Origin: Verrucomicrobiota bacterium JB022
Lineage (GTDB): Bacteria > Verrucomicrobiota > Verrucomicrobiia > Opitutales > Oceanipulchritudinaceae
Reading direction: 5' to 3'
Assembly: GCA_030673845.1 (NCBI GenBank)
Contig: JAUTCQ010000009.1
Location: forward strand, 62,001-126,000
DNA length: 64,000 nucleotides
Under the pieces are notes generated by a model. It did not search any database. It worked only from the letters and a program-made list of their open reading frames with translations, and was not told the origin of the DNA. This document shows, piece after piece, positions 8,797-16,736 of this stretch. The first letter of the stretch is position 1, and each line of letters opens with the position of its first letter. A program made the translations under genes and the position numbers.

Positions 8797-9348
8797 TTAC
8801 GACTTGTACTGCATGGGCACGAAAACGATGACGTTGACGGGGTCGCCACCGTTTTTGCCCGGGCGGAATTTCCATTGGTTTACGGCCGCCAGAGATGCCG
8901 CGTTAAGGCGCTCGTCGGTCGATTTGGCAATGAAGGCGCGCGCCACGTTGCCCTTGGAGTCGATCACCAGACCGATGGAGACGACGCCCTTGATGCCGGA
9001 GAGGCCTTTGGTGTCGGGACCCACGGTGTGGATCGGCTCCGGCGGCTGGTCGGCCTTGGTCACGGCCGAGTGGTCGGTATCGGAAGAGGCCCAGGCCAAA
9101 ACGGCGGACTGCCCTTCAGGGGCAAGCTCTTCCATCTTCAAGGTGCGCACGGAGGCGTCTTTGGCGTCACCGGCGAGGTGATAGTAGACTTTCTCGCCTG
9201 CGAACAAGAGGATGTCCGCATCCTCGGAGCTCCCGTCGGCCTTGGCCAAAGCAGTGCCTGCCTGGACGGCAGAGACCAGGGCGAGACAACAGGCCAAGAG
9301 CAAGAGCGGGTTAAACATACGTGTATGGGGGTAAGCAGGTCTTTTCAT
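8797..9348 (-). CDS. Secreted single-domain TonB C-terminal protein (copy 2)
   Basis: A 183-residue paralogue of the protein at 8133-8687. Signal segment FNPLLLLACCLALVSAVQAG; shared core AGEKVYYHLAGDA; TonB_C-like end GVVSIGLVIDSKGNVARAF and NAASLAAVNQWKFRPGKNGG. The start could be 9348 or the ATG at 9318, which begins closer to the hydrophobic stretch; neither has a clear ribosome-binding site. No membrane anchor or proline linker. Located between its copy and cheA, which is transcribed in the opposite direction. I cannot assign a function beyond a secreted beta-domain likely to bind another envelope component. Confidence 0.8.
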   Translation of the reverse strand: MKRPAYPHTRMFNPLLLLACCLALVSAVQAGTALAKADGSSEDADILLFAGEKVYYHLAGDAKDASVRTLKMEELAPEGQSAVLAWASSDTDHSAVTKADQPPEPIHTVGPDTKGLSGIKGVVSIGLVIDSKGNVARAFIAKSTDERLNAASLAAVNQWKFRPGKNGGDPVNVIVFVPMQYKS

Positions 9349-9395
9349 TGGGGTGAATCACGGAGAAGCGGTTTCCATAGAATTTCGTGTACCGA

Positions 9396-9411
9396 GGCTA
9401 AAACTTTAGCC
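9396..9411. repeat. Perfect inverted repeat in the cheA/TonB_C divergent region
   Basis: GGCTAAA (9396-9402) and TTTAGCC (9405-9411) separated by two bases. It lies between the divergent TonB_C gene and the cheA promoter candidate. It could be an operator or a short hairpin; it lacks a T-run in the right place for a terminator. Confidence 0.5.
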
Positions 9412-9458
9412 GTAATTGTGTAAAAATGACGACAAGAGTCACGGACTCGGAAAAGGGG

Positions 9459-9485
9459 TAAAACCTGACCGCATCGCGCCGATCT
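9459..9485 (+). promoter_or_regulatory. Candidate sigma-28 (FliA) promoter of cheA
   Basis: TAAA at 9459-9462, exactly 15 bases, then GCCGATCT at 9478-9485. The Escherichia coli FliA consensus is TAAA-N15-GCCGATAA, so 10 of 12 positions match. Predicted transcript start near 9492, about 36 bases before the cheA ATG. Confidence 0.65.
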
Positions 9486-9527
9486 ACCTCTAGAGATTTT
9501 ACCCGTACTCAACTACTTGTATTGCCC

Positions 9528-11747
9528 ATGTCCGCCGCTGACTTTGAAGTCCTCATCAATCGACTCCTGACTGAAATCATGCTGGCCCGCGGAGGTCAGG
9601 ACGAAGGCATGATCCCCGTCTACGCCCTGCTCTCGGAGTGGGCCGACATGGAGCTGGATATCCACCCGGCGCTCATCGGCTCCCGCGACCGAGCCAAGGC
9701 CCACCTCGACCAGCTGCTCGACGACGCCAAGCCGTGGGACGATGCCACCATCACCGAGTTCCGCCAGTGGCTCCAGTGGTGCGAGGCCCACGCCGGCACC
9801 GACGCGAAGGGCGCACTGGAGGCCTACCGTTTCGGTTTTGACGGCGAGGCGACCGAGGCAAATACAGCCGAAGAGGTGGAAGCAGCCGCCAGCGAAGATA
9901 CCCCGGCCGAAGAACAGCCCCAGCGCGTCGACCTCGAGTCTGACCCGGAGCTGCTGAACGAATTTCTCTCCGAGGCCTACGAACACCTCGAAGTCGTCGA
10001 GCAACAGGTGTTGACGCTTGAGAACGACCCGGAAGACGCTGAGGCCCTCGCCGCCGTCTTCCGCGCCTACCACACGATCAAAGGTGTTGCCGGCTTCCTC
10101 CAACTGGAAGCGATCCAGCGCCTGGCCCACGAAGTCGAAAGCCTGCTCGACCTGGCTCGCAACGCCACGATCAAGCTCGACAGCGTGTTGATCACCCTGA
10201 TCCTCCAGTCGCGCGACCGCCTGCTGCAGCTGACGGAGCAGATCGAAAAGGCTCTGCGCACCGGTCATCAGCCCGATGTGGCCATCCCTGTCCATGCGCT
10301 GATCGAAGAGGTAAAAGTGGCCACCCAGCGTGCGCTCTCGGGCGAAACCGCCCCTGCCCCAGTCGCCGCGCACAAGGAAGAGGAAGCAACTGGCTTTGCC
10401 GAAGAGGATGAAGAGCCGGAGCCGCTGGAGCCCGAAATCGAGGCTGTTGCCAAGGCCCCCGTCTCCCTCGCCACCGCCCGCGCCGCCGAAGCCTTGAAGG
10501 AGGCCGAGCAGCAGATGAGCGCCAACGGAAATGCCCGCGTCAACGCCACCATCCGCGTCGACTACGAAAAGGTGAGCAACCTGATGGACATGGTGGGCGA
10601 GCTCGTGATCGTGGAAAGCCAACTGGCCGCCGCGAGCGAAGAGGCGATGCATGCCAACCAGCATTTCCAGCGCATGATGAACCAGCTCAAGCGCATCACC
10701 AAGGACTTGCAGCACACTTCGATGGCGCTGCGCCTGGTGCCGATCAAGCCGAGCTTCCAGAAAGTTGCCCGCATGGTGCGCGACCTTTCCCGTGGCTTTG
10801 GCAAGAGCGTCGACTTCATCATGGAGGGTGAAGACACCGAGCTCGACCGCAGCGTGGTGGAGCAGATTGCCGACCCGCTGGTGCACATGGTGCGCAACGC
10901 CATCGACCACGGCCTAGAAGCCAACGAGGAAGAGCGTATCAAGGCCGGGAAAACCCCCTCGGGCAAGATCGCCCTCAAGGCTTACCAGATGGGCTCTACC
11001 ATCGTGATCGAGCTTTCCGACGACGGTCGCGGCCTCAACAGCGAGAAGATTCTCAAGAAGGCGACCGAGCGTGGCCTGATCGACGGCAACCGCGATCTGA
11101 CGAAGGAAGAGATCTACCAGATGATCTTCCTGCCCGGCTTCTCCACCGCCGAAAAGGTGACGGATATTTCCGGCCGTGGCGTGGGGATGGACGTGGTGCG
11201 CCGCAACATCGAATCGCTGCGCGGCACCGTGCAGGTGACTTCCGCCCCCGGCCAGGGCACGACTTTCAAGATCAAGCTGCCGCTCACCACCGCCATCATC
11301 GACGGCCTCGTGGTGCGCGTGGGCAACGAAAAGTTTGTGCTCCCGACCGGCAGCGTGCGCCAGACGATCCGCCCGGAGGCGAAGCAGATGCGCGTGCTCT
11401 ACGGCAAGGCCGAAGTCGTCGTCTTGCGCGACGAGATCACCCCGGTGATCCGCCTCTACGAGGAATTCGGCATCGAGGGCGCCGTGACCGACCCGACCAA
11501 GGGCAACCTCGTGATCATCGAAACCTTTGGCAAACACTTCGCCATGCTGGTCGACGAGATGGTCCACAAGCAGGAAGTGGTGATCAAGAGCCTGGGCGCG
11601 ATGATGCGCCGGGTGCGTGGCGTCTCGGGTGGCGCCATCCTGGGCGACGGCACCATCGCCTTGATCCTCGATCCGTTCTCCATTGTGGCCGTCGCGGCCG
11701 ACTTGCCGGAGAACGCGACCGCCGGGGCCGCCGTGGTCTCGGCCTAA
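9528..11747 (+). CDS. cheA: Chemotaxis histidine kinase CheA
   Basis: A 739-residue kinase that passes receptor signals to the response regulators. Order: an extra N-terminal helical region of about 130 residues; the Hpt domain with the phosphorylated His182 in AYHTIKGVAGF; a linker of about 100 acidic/Ala-rich residues in place of a recognisable P2 domain; dimerisation helix VDYEKVSNLMDMVGELVIV; ATPase with N-box LVHMVRNAIDHGLE, G1 DDGRGL, GFSTA and G2 GRGVGMDVV; and a C-terminal CheW-like domain from about residue 600. The ATG at 9528 is preferred over a TTG six bases upstream. No other che gene (cheW, cheY, cheB, cheR) lies in this window. A sigma-28 promoter candidate precedes it. Confidence 0.96.
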   Translation: MSAADFEVLINRLLTEIMLARGGQDEGMIPVYALLSEWADMELDIHPALIGSRDRAKAHLDQLLDDAKPWDDATITEFRQWLQWCEAHAGTDAKGALEAYRFGFDGEATEANTAEEVEAAASEDTPAEEQPQRVDLESDPELLNEFLSEAYEHLEVVEQQVLTLENDPEDAEALAAVFRAYHTIKGVAGFLQLEAIQRLAHEVESLLDLARNATIKLDSVLITLILQSRDRLLQLTEQIEKALRTGHQPDVAIPVHALIEEVKVATQRALSGETAPAPVAAHKEEEATGFAEEDEEPEPLEPEIEAVAKAPVSLATARAAEALKEAEQQMSANGNARVNATIRVDYEKVSNLMDMVGELVIVESQLAAASEEAMHANQHFQRMMNQLKRITKDLQHTSMALRLVPIKPSFQKVARMVRDLSRGFGKSVDFIMEGEDTELDRSVVEQIADPLVHMVRNAIDHGLEANEEERIKAGKTPSGKIALKAYQMGSTIVIELSDDGRGLNSEKILKKATERGLIDGNRDLTKEEIYQMIFLPGFSTAEKVTDISGRGVGMDVVRRNIESLRGTVQVTSAPGQGTTFKIKLPLTTAIIDGLVVRVGNEKFVLPTGSVRQTIRPEAKQMRVLYGKAEVVVLRDEITPVIRLYEEFGIEGAVTDPTKGNLVIIETFGKHFAMLVDEMVHKQEVVIKSLGAMMRRVRGVSGGAILGDGTIALILDPFSIVAVAADLPENATAGAAVVSA

Positions 11748-11761
11748 GAGGCTTTGATGGG

Positions 11762-11790
11762 AGCCCGGCCCTCGAAGGGATCGGGCTTTC
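11762..11790. terminator. Hairpin between convergent cheA and ATPase genes
   Basis: AGCCCG (11762-11767) pairs with CGGGCT (11782-11787), with an inner CCCT/AGGG pairing. The plus strand continues TTTCTC, a weak T-run, so it most likely ends the cheA transcript. Confidence 0.6.
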
Positions 11791-11798
11791 TCGCACCA

Positions 11799-13679
11799 CT
11801 AGTAAACGTAAGCCTGTTGGAGCCGGTTTTCGGTTTCCTGCAGGCTTTTTTTCATCCGCTGCATGCGCTGCTGGAGCGAACGCTTGCGCTCTTGCAGCGT
11901 CTTCACCTGATACTCGCGGAGGCGGCGAAGGTGACTGGGCGTAGCGTTCTCGGTCGCGCGGTTTTCGACTGGGGCGCGCGGTGCGACCGGGGCGCTTTGG
12001 GCAAACGCCGGCTGAGGGCTGCCGATATTCCCCATGATCCCCCCCATCACCAGCACCAGGCCGATGAAGCAGTAGACCACGTTGAAGTCGCGCGTGAAGA
12101 TGATCCCGTTGTAGAGGAAAAAGATACCGAGCACTTCTGCCGCGATTCCGCCGATGGTGCGGTGCAGACGGGTGGGCCCGGAGCGTTGAGGCCGGGGGGC
12201 GACGGTTTTGACAATTTGCGCCTCCCGCAGGCGGTTCTCGTCTTCCACCAGGTTTTGGTAGCTCTTCAGTTGGCGATCCAGCTCGCGCGAGCAGGAATCG
12301 AGGCGCTGCTGCAGGTCCTGGTAGTCCTTTTCCTGCTGCTCTATGTCCTTGCGCAGACCTTCCTGACGCAGCTTCCAGAGCTTTTGCACGCGACTGCGCG
12401 TCTGGCCATCGCGGTCGAAGCCCGTCAACTCGGCATAGGCCAACACCGGGCGCTGCAGCTCGGGCGAGAGCTGGTAGAGGCCCTCTACCTCGATGAATGC
12501 CTCGGGGCGCGCCTTGAGCATCGCCTCCAACGCAGCCGATTGGCCGGGGTAAACTTCTTTCAGCAGGTCGCTGGTGAAGTAGAAGAAAGGGGAAAAGAAG
12601 ACGATTTGCCGGCGGACCATCTCGTCGGGCAAGATATCCGTCAGCTCGTTGATCGCCCTCACCAGATTGTCGGGGAAAGCCGGGCGCTTGAGGACTTGCT
12701 GGGCGTATTCGAGGATTTGCTGGCGAAAGTCCGCGCCCCAGGACGTGACGCCTGCCTCTTGGAGGGCCTCGCGACAGAGGCGGGCGAATTCTTTCCACTC
12801 CTCGCCCAGCAGAGGCCGCTTGAGCAAGATTTCGATCCCATCGCGGGCAAGCTGGTGCAGGGCCGCGCCAGCGTGGAGCAAGGGGTGAAAGCGCGAGGGA
12901 AAGTCGTCGAACAAGGCCTCCACCAGGCTGAGTTGAGAGGCTTCCGCGCGCGCGGCGTTCTCCTTCTCCGCCAGCGCCAGGAGGGTGGCCGGCATCCCTT
13001 GGGCCTGCTCCACCAGCGGGCGGTGCCGGGGGCCGGGGACCCCCAGCGCGTGCAGCAGGGCCTCCGCCGCCGGAGCCGTGAGGGGGCTCAGGACGAGCGG
13101 CACCACCGACACTTCTGCGAGCCCGTAGTCTTGCCACGCCTGGGAAAGATCTTCCGCATCGTGGCCGGTGACGACGAAGTCGATGTGCTCGATGATGTTG
13201 GATTCATCGGCTCCAAGCATGCGGACGGCCGAGCGCCACTCACGCAGCTTGAACTCAGGCCAGGCGGCAAAATCTTCCAGCACGAAGACGAGCCGGGTGA
13301 GCGGAGTCCAGCCGGAGCGCGAACGGCTTTCGAACAAATCGATCAGAATTTGTGCGAGGTCGCCCTCCCCTGCTCGCGCCGACTGGCGAAAGAGCTCCGC
13401 GAGGCGCTCCAGATCGGGCTTGAGGCCTTGGACTTGGAGGGCCGACACCAAGGTGGGCCCGCCTTCGAGCAAGGTTTGCTTGTCCAGCGCCAGGACCCAG
13501 ATGGAGCGCTGCCGCTGCTTCAGCTGGGCCAGCAGCTCTTTGACGAGGCGTGTCTTTCCGATCCCCACCGGGCCCGATAGTTGCAAGCAGGCGCTGCTGC
13601 GGGCATAGGGCATCGATAACCCCTCCTGCAGCGCCTGCAACTCGGCTTCTCGGCCGATCAATGGAAGTTCGGCGGGCAC
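11799..13679 (-). CDS. Membrane-anchored STAND/AAA_16-type ATPase with terminal coiled coil
   Basis: A 626-residue protein. It opens with LIGREAELQAL, the usual entry of AAA_16/STAND ATPase modules, then Walker A GPVGIGKT (36-43) and Walker B LVFVLEDF (130-137). A long helical region follows. A predicted coiled coil rich in Q, E and R (about residues 430-490) leads into two adjacent hydrophobic segments (about 505-550: IAAEVLGIFFLYNGIIF and VVYCFIGLVLVMGGIMG). The C-terminus is a second basic coiled coil. The layout suggests an ATP-driven switch tethered to the inner membrane. It is alone on the minus strand between cheA and a lipoprotein operon. I do not recognise a named family; a regulatory or defence-like role is possible but not shown. 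Confidence 0.7.
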   Translation of the reverse strand: MPAELPLIGREAELQALQEGLSMPYARSSACLQLSGPVGIGKTRLVKELLAQLKQRQRSIWVLALDKQTLLEGGPTLVSALQVQGLKPDLERLAELFRQSARAGEGDLAQILIDLFESRSRSGWTPLTRLVFVLEDFAAWPEFKLREWRSAVRMLGADESNIIEHIDFVVTGHDAEDLSQAWQDYGLAEVSVVPLVLSPLTAPAAEALLHALGVPGPRHRPLVEQAQGMPATLLALAEKENAARAEASQLSLVEALFDDFPSRFHPLLHAGAALHQLARDGIEILLKRPLLGEEWKEFARLCREALQEAGVTSWGADFRQQILEYAQQVLKRPAFPDNLVRAINELTDILPDEMVRRQIVFFSPFFYFTSDLLKEVYPGQSAALEAMLKARPEAFIEVEGLYQLSPELQRPVLAYAELTGFDRDGQTRSRVQKLWKLRQEGLRKDIEQQEKDYQDLQQRLDSCSRELDRQLKSYQNLVEDENRLREAQIVKTVAPRPQRSGPTRLHRTIGGIAAEVLGIFFLYNGIIFTRDFNVVYCFIGLVLVMGGIMGNIGSPQPAFAQSAPVAPRAPVENRATENATPSHLRRLREYQVKTLQERKRSLQQRMQRMKKSLQETENRLQQAYVY

Positions 13680-13780
13680 AAAATTAGGTTCAGGCGCGGT
13701 GGACGCCTGCTAAACCAAAAGTCGGCCTGAAAATCGCTTTCATTACAAAAAAATAACAGGGCGGAAAAACTCTCCTCCTA

Positions 13781-13807
13781 TAAAGGATTCCCGCAAACAA
13801 CCGATTT
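13781..13807 (+). promoter_or_regulatory. Candidate sigma-28 promoter of the lipoprotein/FlgM-like operon
   Basis: TAAA at 13781-13784, 15 bases, then ACCGATTT at 13800-13807. The predicted start near 13814 lies only about 8 bases before the ATG at 13822, which has no Shine-Dalgarno sequence, so the mRNA would be nearly leaderless. Confidence 0.6.
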
Positions 13808-13821
13808 ACCTATTTGCTCCC

Positions 13822-14475
13822 ATGAAGCTCTCGTTCACGCATCTCGCCCTGCTGGCCCCGGTGCTTCTCGCGGTGGCCTTTGCCGGCTGCCAAAGCAAGA
13901 ACCCTCAAGACGCGCGGGTGCCGGTCAATAACGTCTACGAGGCGGCCCCTTCCCTGCCCCTCCATGTCCAACGTGTGGCCGTGCTTCCCGTCTACTGGGA
14001 AGATTATCAGGACTATACCGACAGCTATGTGGACGAAGTGGTGCTCCAGGCTCTGCGGCAGAGCGCGCGCTTCGAAGTGGTGGAGATCCCGCGTGAGACG
14101 TTGCGCGAGTGGTATGGCAGGCCGCAGCTGGGCAGCCAGGAGCGCCTGCCGCGCGATTTACCGCAGCGCATCGGCGATGCCTACGGTGCGCAAGGGCTGC
14201 TCGTGGTGGACTTGCAGCACTTCCGCCCCTATCAGCCGATGGAAGTCTCCATGCAGGCGCAATTGGTCGATCTTTTGACTGGAGAAACCTTTTGGAGCGC
14301 CGATCATACAGAAACGGCTGGAAATCCCGTCCTGCGCAAGGCGGCTGCCAGCACCGAGGCCAGAACGGTCGAGGCTCCGGTCGAAGCATTCGACCAGCGG
14401 GCTACTTACAGCCCCCGACGCTTTTTAGGCGTTGTCTCCCAATCACTTTTCTACACTCTGCCCCACCGTAACTGA
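13822..14475 (+). CDS. Lipoprotein with CsgG/LpoB-like domain pattern
   Basis: A 217-residue protein with a lipoprotein signal: hydrophobic ALLAPVLLAVAFAGC with lipobox AFAGC, so Cys22 would be lipidated. The mature part has the strand-helix pattern VQRVAVLPVYW, a helix with VVLQALRQSARFEVVEI, then AQGLLVVDLQHFRPY and QAQLVDLLTGETFWSADH, which resembles the fold of CsgG-N/LpoB-type outer-membrane lipoproteins. Such proteins include flagellar FlgP/FlgT-like partners, but I cannot name this one. It is the first gene of a unit with the FlgM-like and HDOD genes and has a sigma-28 promoter candidate, so a flagellar or envelope role is likely. Confidence 0.7.
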   Translation: MKLSFTHLALLAPVLLAVAFAGCQSKNPQDARVPVNNVYEAAPSLPLHVQRVAVLPVYWEDYQDYTDSYVDEVVLQALRQSARFEVVEIPRETLREWYGRPQLGSQERLPRDLPQRIGDAYGAQGLLVVDLQHFRPYQPMEVSMQAQLVDLLTGETFWSADHTETAGNPVLRKAAASTEARTVEAPVEAFDQRATYSPRRFLGVVSQSLFYTLPHRN

Positions 14476-14478
14476 GCC

Positions 14479-14754
14479 ATGAGGATTAACAACGATCGAC
14501 GCGTTTCTTCATACAAAGCCGTGCGGCGTAGCAATGGCAGCGGCAGTGCATCTTCTTCCGCCCCCGCCAGCGAAACGACCGATCAACTGGCCCTCAACCA
14601 GGTGCGCGAGATGGTCGACCGCCTGATCACGATGCCCGAAGTGCGCGCCGAAGTGGCCGAGCTGGCCAAGCGCCTCGCCCGTGATCCGAGCTACCCCTCG
14701 CCCGATATTGTGGAAGAGCTTTCCAAGATTCTCGCCAAAGCGATCCGTCTATGA
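14479..14754 (+). CDS. flgM: FlgM-like anti-sigma-28 factor
   Basis: A 91-residue protein. The N-terminus has MRINNDRRVSSYKAVRR and a Ser/Ala-rich flexible stretch, and the C-terminal half is helical and resembles FlgM: VREMVDRLITMPEVRAEVA, then LARDPSYPSPDIVEELSKIL, which parallels the 'nGxYxxdxxxiAxxLL' pattern of the sigma-binding region. FlgM holds FliA inactive until it is exported through the finished hook. It starts 3 bases after the lipoprotein gene and overlaps the HDOD gene by ATGA. fliA is at 54.6 kb. The similarity is short, so the call is tentative. Confidence 0.5.
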   Translation: MRINNDRRVSSYKAVRRSNGSGSASSSAPASETTDQLALNQVREMVDRLITMPEVRAEVAELAKRLARDPSYPSPDIVEELSKILAKAIRL

Positions 14755-15659
14755 ATCCTGCCGCGCAGCCAATGCCCCGTTCCGACGAGGTCATCCGGCA
14801 CAGCATCGACAATGTGCCGCGCCTGGCCTCGCTTCGCAGCATCAGCAACGCGCTGAGCAACCTGCTCAACACGGAATACAGCTTTACGGCCCAGATCGCC
14901 GAGATCATCAGCCGCGACCCGTCGTTGACTGCACGCCTGCTCAAGTTGGTCAACTCCGTCTTCTTCGGGATCTCGCACAAGATCACCAATATCGAGGAAG
15001 CGGTGTTTTACCTCGGGCTGCGCCAGATCAAGGAGCTCGCGCTCGCCACCCCGGTGATCGAGGACTTCGAGCAGATCCAGCGCAACGTGAAGGGCATCGA
15101 ATGGCGCCGGTTGTGGCAGCACAGCATCGGCTCGGCCTTGCTCACTCGCGAAATCCTCGCCGTGGCCGACATTGCTTACGAAGACGATACGGACTATCTG
15201 ATCGGCCTGCTCCACAAGGTGGGCAAGATCGTGATGGCCGCCGCCTTCCCGGATGAATTTGTGGACATCCACCAGCGCACCTGGGCAAACCCGCGCGATG
15301 TGGTGGAAGAAGAAAAGCGCCTCATCGGCTGGGACCACGCGCAGATCGCCTCCTATTATCTCCAGAAAAACCGGATGAAGGCGGAGATCTACGAGGGCAT
15401 CGCCCACCAGTTTGCCCCCACTCGCGCCGGTCGCTATGCGCTGACCGCTGCCGCCATCCAGCTGGCCGACCAGATGCTGGTGCAGGAGGGCATCTACGGG
15501 ATCGAGAACATCGAGCCTGCACCGGAAGCGATCGACCTGACCGAGCAACCGGGCTGGATGCTGCTCTTTGGGGGTAAGCGCCAGCAGGCCAACCTCGCCA
15601 TGGCTTCCCTCACCCGCACGCTGAAGCGTCTCCCCATGACGCTCGAGGGCATGGTGTAG
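14751..15659 (+). CDS. HDOD-domain signalling protein
   Basis: A 302-residue protein. Residues 15-215 form an HDOD domain: VPRLASLRSISNALSN, IISRDPSLTARLLKLVNS, the helix VFYLGLRQIKELALA, WQHSIGSALLTREI and LIGLLHKVGKIVM, where the HD phosphohydrolase dyad is not preserved (HK in place of HD). HDOD proteins are non-catalytic relatives of HD-GYP domains that act in signalling, often with chemotaxis or flagellar systems. It overlaps the FlgM-like gene by four bases (ATGA) and shares its transcript. No effector domain follows, so it probably acts through protein contacts. Confidence 0.85.
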   Translation: MNPAAQPMPRSDEVIRHSIDNVPRLASLRSISNALSNLLNTEYSFTAQIAEIISRDPSLTARLLKLVNSVFFGISHKITNIEEAVFYLGLRQIKELALATPVIEDFEQIQRNVKGIEWRRLWQHSIGSALLTREILAVADIAYEDDTDYLIGLLHKVGKIVMAAAFPDEFVDIHQRTWANPRDVVEEEKRLIGWDHAQIASYYLQKNRMKAEIYEGIAHQFAPTRAGRYALTAAAIQLADQMLVQEGIYGIENIEPAPEAIDLTEQPGWMLLFGGKRQQANLAMASLTRTLKRLPMTLEGMV

Positions 15660-15725
15660 AAGAGCGGAACCGGGGCTGTGGACATTTGAGCTTGCCAACG
15701 CAAGGATGCGTTGGTTTCTGAAGAA

Positions 15726-16505
15726 ATGCCCTGCTCCCTTACCCCACCCAGACGCTGTGGTCACCCTGCCGCAACGCTACTGGCGATTGCCGCAACCCTG
15801 TTCTCCCCCACGGGCGCCGTTCCGGCGGTGGAAGCTGCTCCCGCAGAAAAAACAGAGCCAGCCGGCAAGAAGCCGGCCAAGGTGGATGCCCGTACTATCT
15901 ACGCCGCCGCCGATGTCACCGAGCAGCCGCAAGTAGAAGTCTCACCAGTTTTTCGTCGGCCCCCGACTATTTCCGTACCGGCGGAGGAAGTGCTTGTCGT
16001 GCTAAGCTATGCGGTTATGGACGACGGCAGGGTCGGCCCAGTCATCATCCACGAGTCGAACGATCCGGCGTTCCGAGGCGAAATTCTTCTAGCTCTCAAC
16101 AGAGCCCGCTACAAGCCAGCAAAGATCGGGGATAAAGACGTTCATGCCTGGCAGACCAAAGCATTTGCCATTCCGGCCAATGCTCCATTCTGGAAGGATG
16201 ACAAGGAGGATAATCCCATTTATGAGCTGAGCGACGACATAGAAAAACCAACTATGATCGGGCATCCGCGTATCACATATCCGATCGCTCTAAAAAACAG
16301 GCGGATCACAGGAAGCGTTAAGCTTAAGTATTTGATAAATAATGACGGGCGTACCGGCATTATGGTGATAGAACACTCCGACCATCCCTTGTTTACCGGA
16401 GCAGTCATTTTTGCCATGCGTGATCAAAGATTCAATCCTGGCAAGAAGAACGGCAAGCCTATCAATGTATGGGTCGATCAGGAGTTTCCGTTCGACCTCA
16501 GGTAG
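15726..16505 (+). CDS. Secreted protein with two tandem TonB C-terminal-like units
   Basis: A 259-residue protein with a hydrophobic start (AATLLAIAATLFSPTGA) and a short Lys/Pro/Ala linker. Two TonB_C-like units follow. Unit 1 is VLVVLSYAVMDDGRVGPVI with ALNRARYKPAKIGDKDV; unit 2 is GSVKLKYLINNDGRTGIMVI with AMRDQRFNPGKKNGKPI. I chose the ATG at 15726; a TTG at 15711 is an alternative. Codon use becomes more AT-rich in the second half than in neighbouring genes. Its relation to the two TonB_C genes at 8-9 kb is family-level only. Function unknown. Confidence 0.7.
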   Translation: MPCSLTPPRRCGHPAATLLAIAATLFSPTGAVPAVEAAPAEKTEPAGKKPAKVDARTIYAAADVTEQPQVEVSPVFRRPPTISVPAEEVLVVLSYAVMDDGRVGPVIIHESNDPAFRGEILLALNRARYKPAKIGDKDVHAWQTKAFAIPANAPFWKDDKEDNPIYELSDDIEKPTMIGHPRITYPIALKNRRITGSVKLKYLINNDGRTGIMVIEHSDHPLFTGAVIFAMRDQRFNPGKKNGKPINVWVDQEFPFDLR

Positions 16506-16517
16506 CGCGCGGCCCAC

Positions 16518-16736
16518 TCAGCGCCGATACACGGCATAGGTGCAGACGATCTGCACCATGGTCACATTCGCCCCACCCGCTCCGGCGCGCACGCGGTGAG
16601 ATTGGCCGCAGCGGGGGCAGTTACCGACGTAAGCGGTGCCTTCGCGGTTTAAATAGAGGCGCCCGTAGGTGTTGCAGGTGACGAAGTGCGAGCCGAGGAA
16701 CTTGCGGCCGGTGGCACTGGATGGCTCACGGCTCAC
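16518..16736 (-). CDS. Small Cys-containing protein coupled to fliS
   Basis: A 72-residue protein with a GTG start that overlaps the end of fliS by 11 bases, which implies translational coupling. It contains CNTYGRLYLN and NCPRCG, giving three cysteines in a short zinc-ribbon-like arrangement plus Cys65. The length, coupling and sensible composition argue that it is real. I do not recognise the family. Position after fliS suggests, but does not show, a flagellar accessory role. It converges with the gene ending at 16505. Confidence 0.55.
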   Translation of the reverse strand: MSREPSSATGRKFLGSHFVTCNTYGRLYLNREGTAYVGNCPRCGQSHRVRAGAGGANVTMVQIVCTYAVYRR

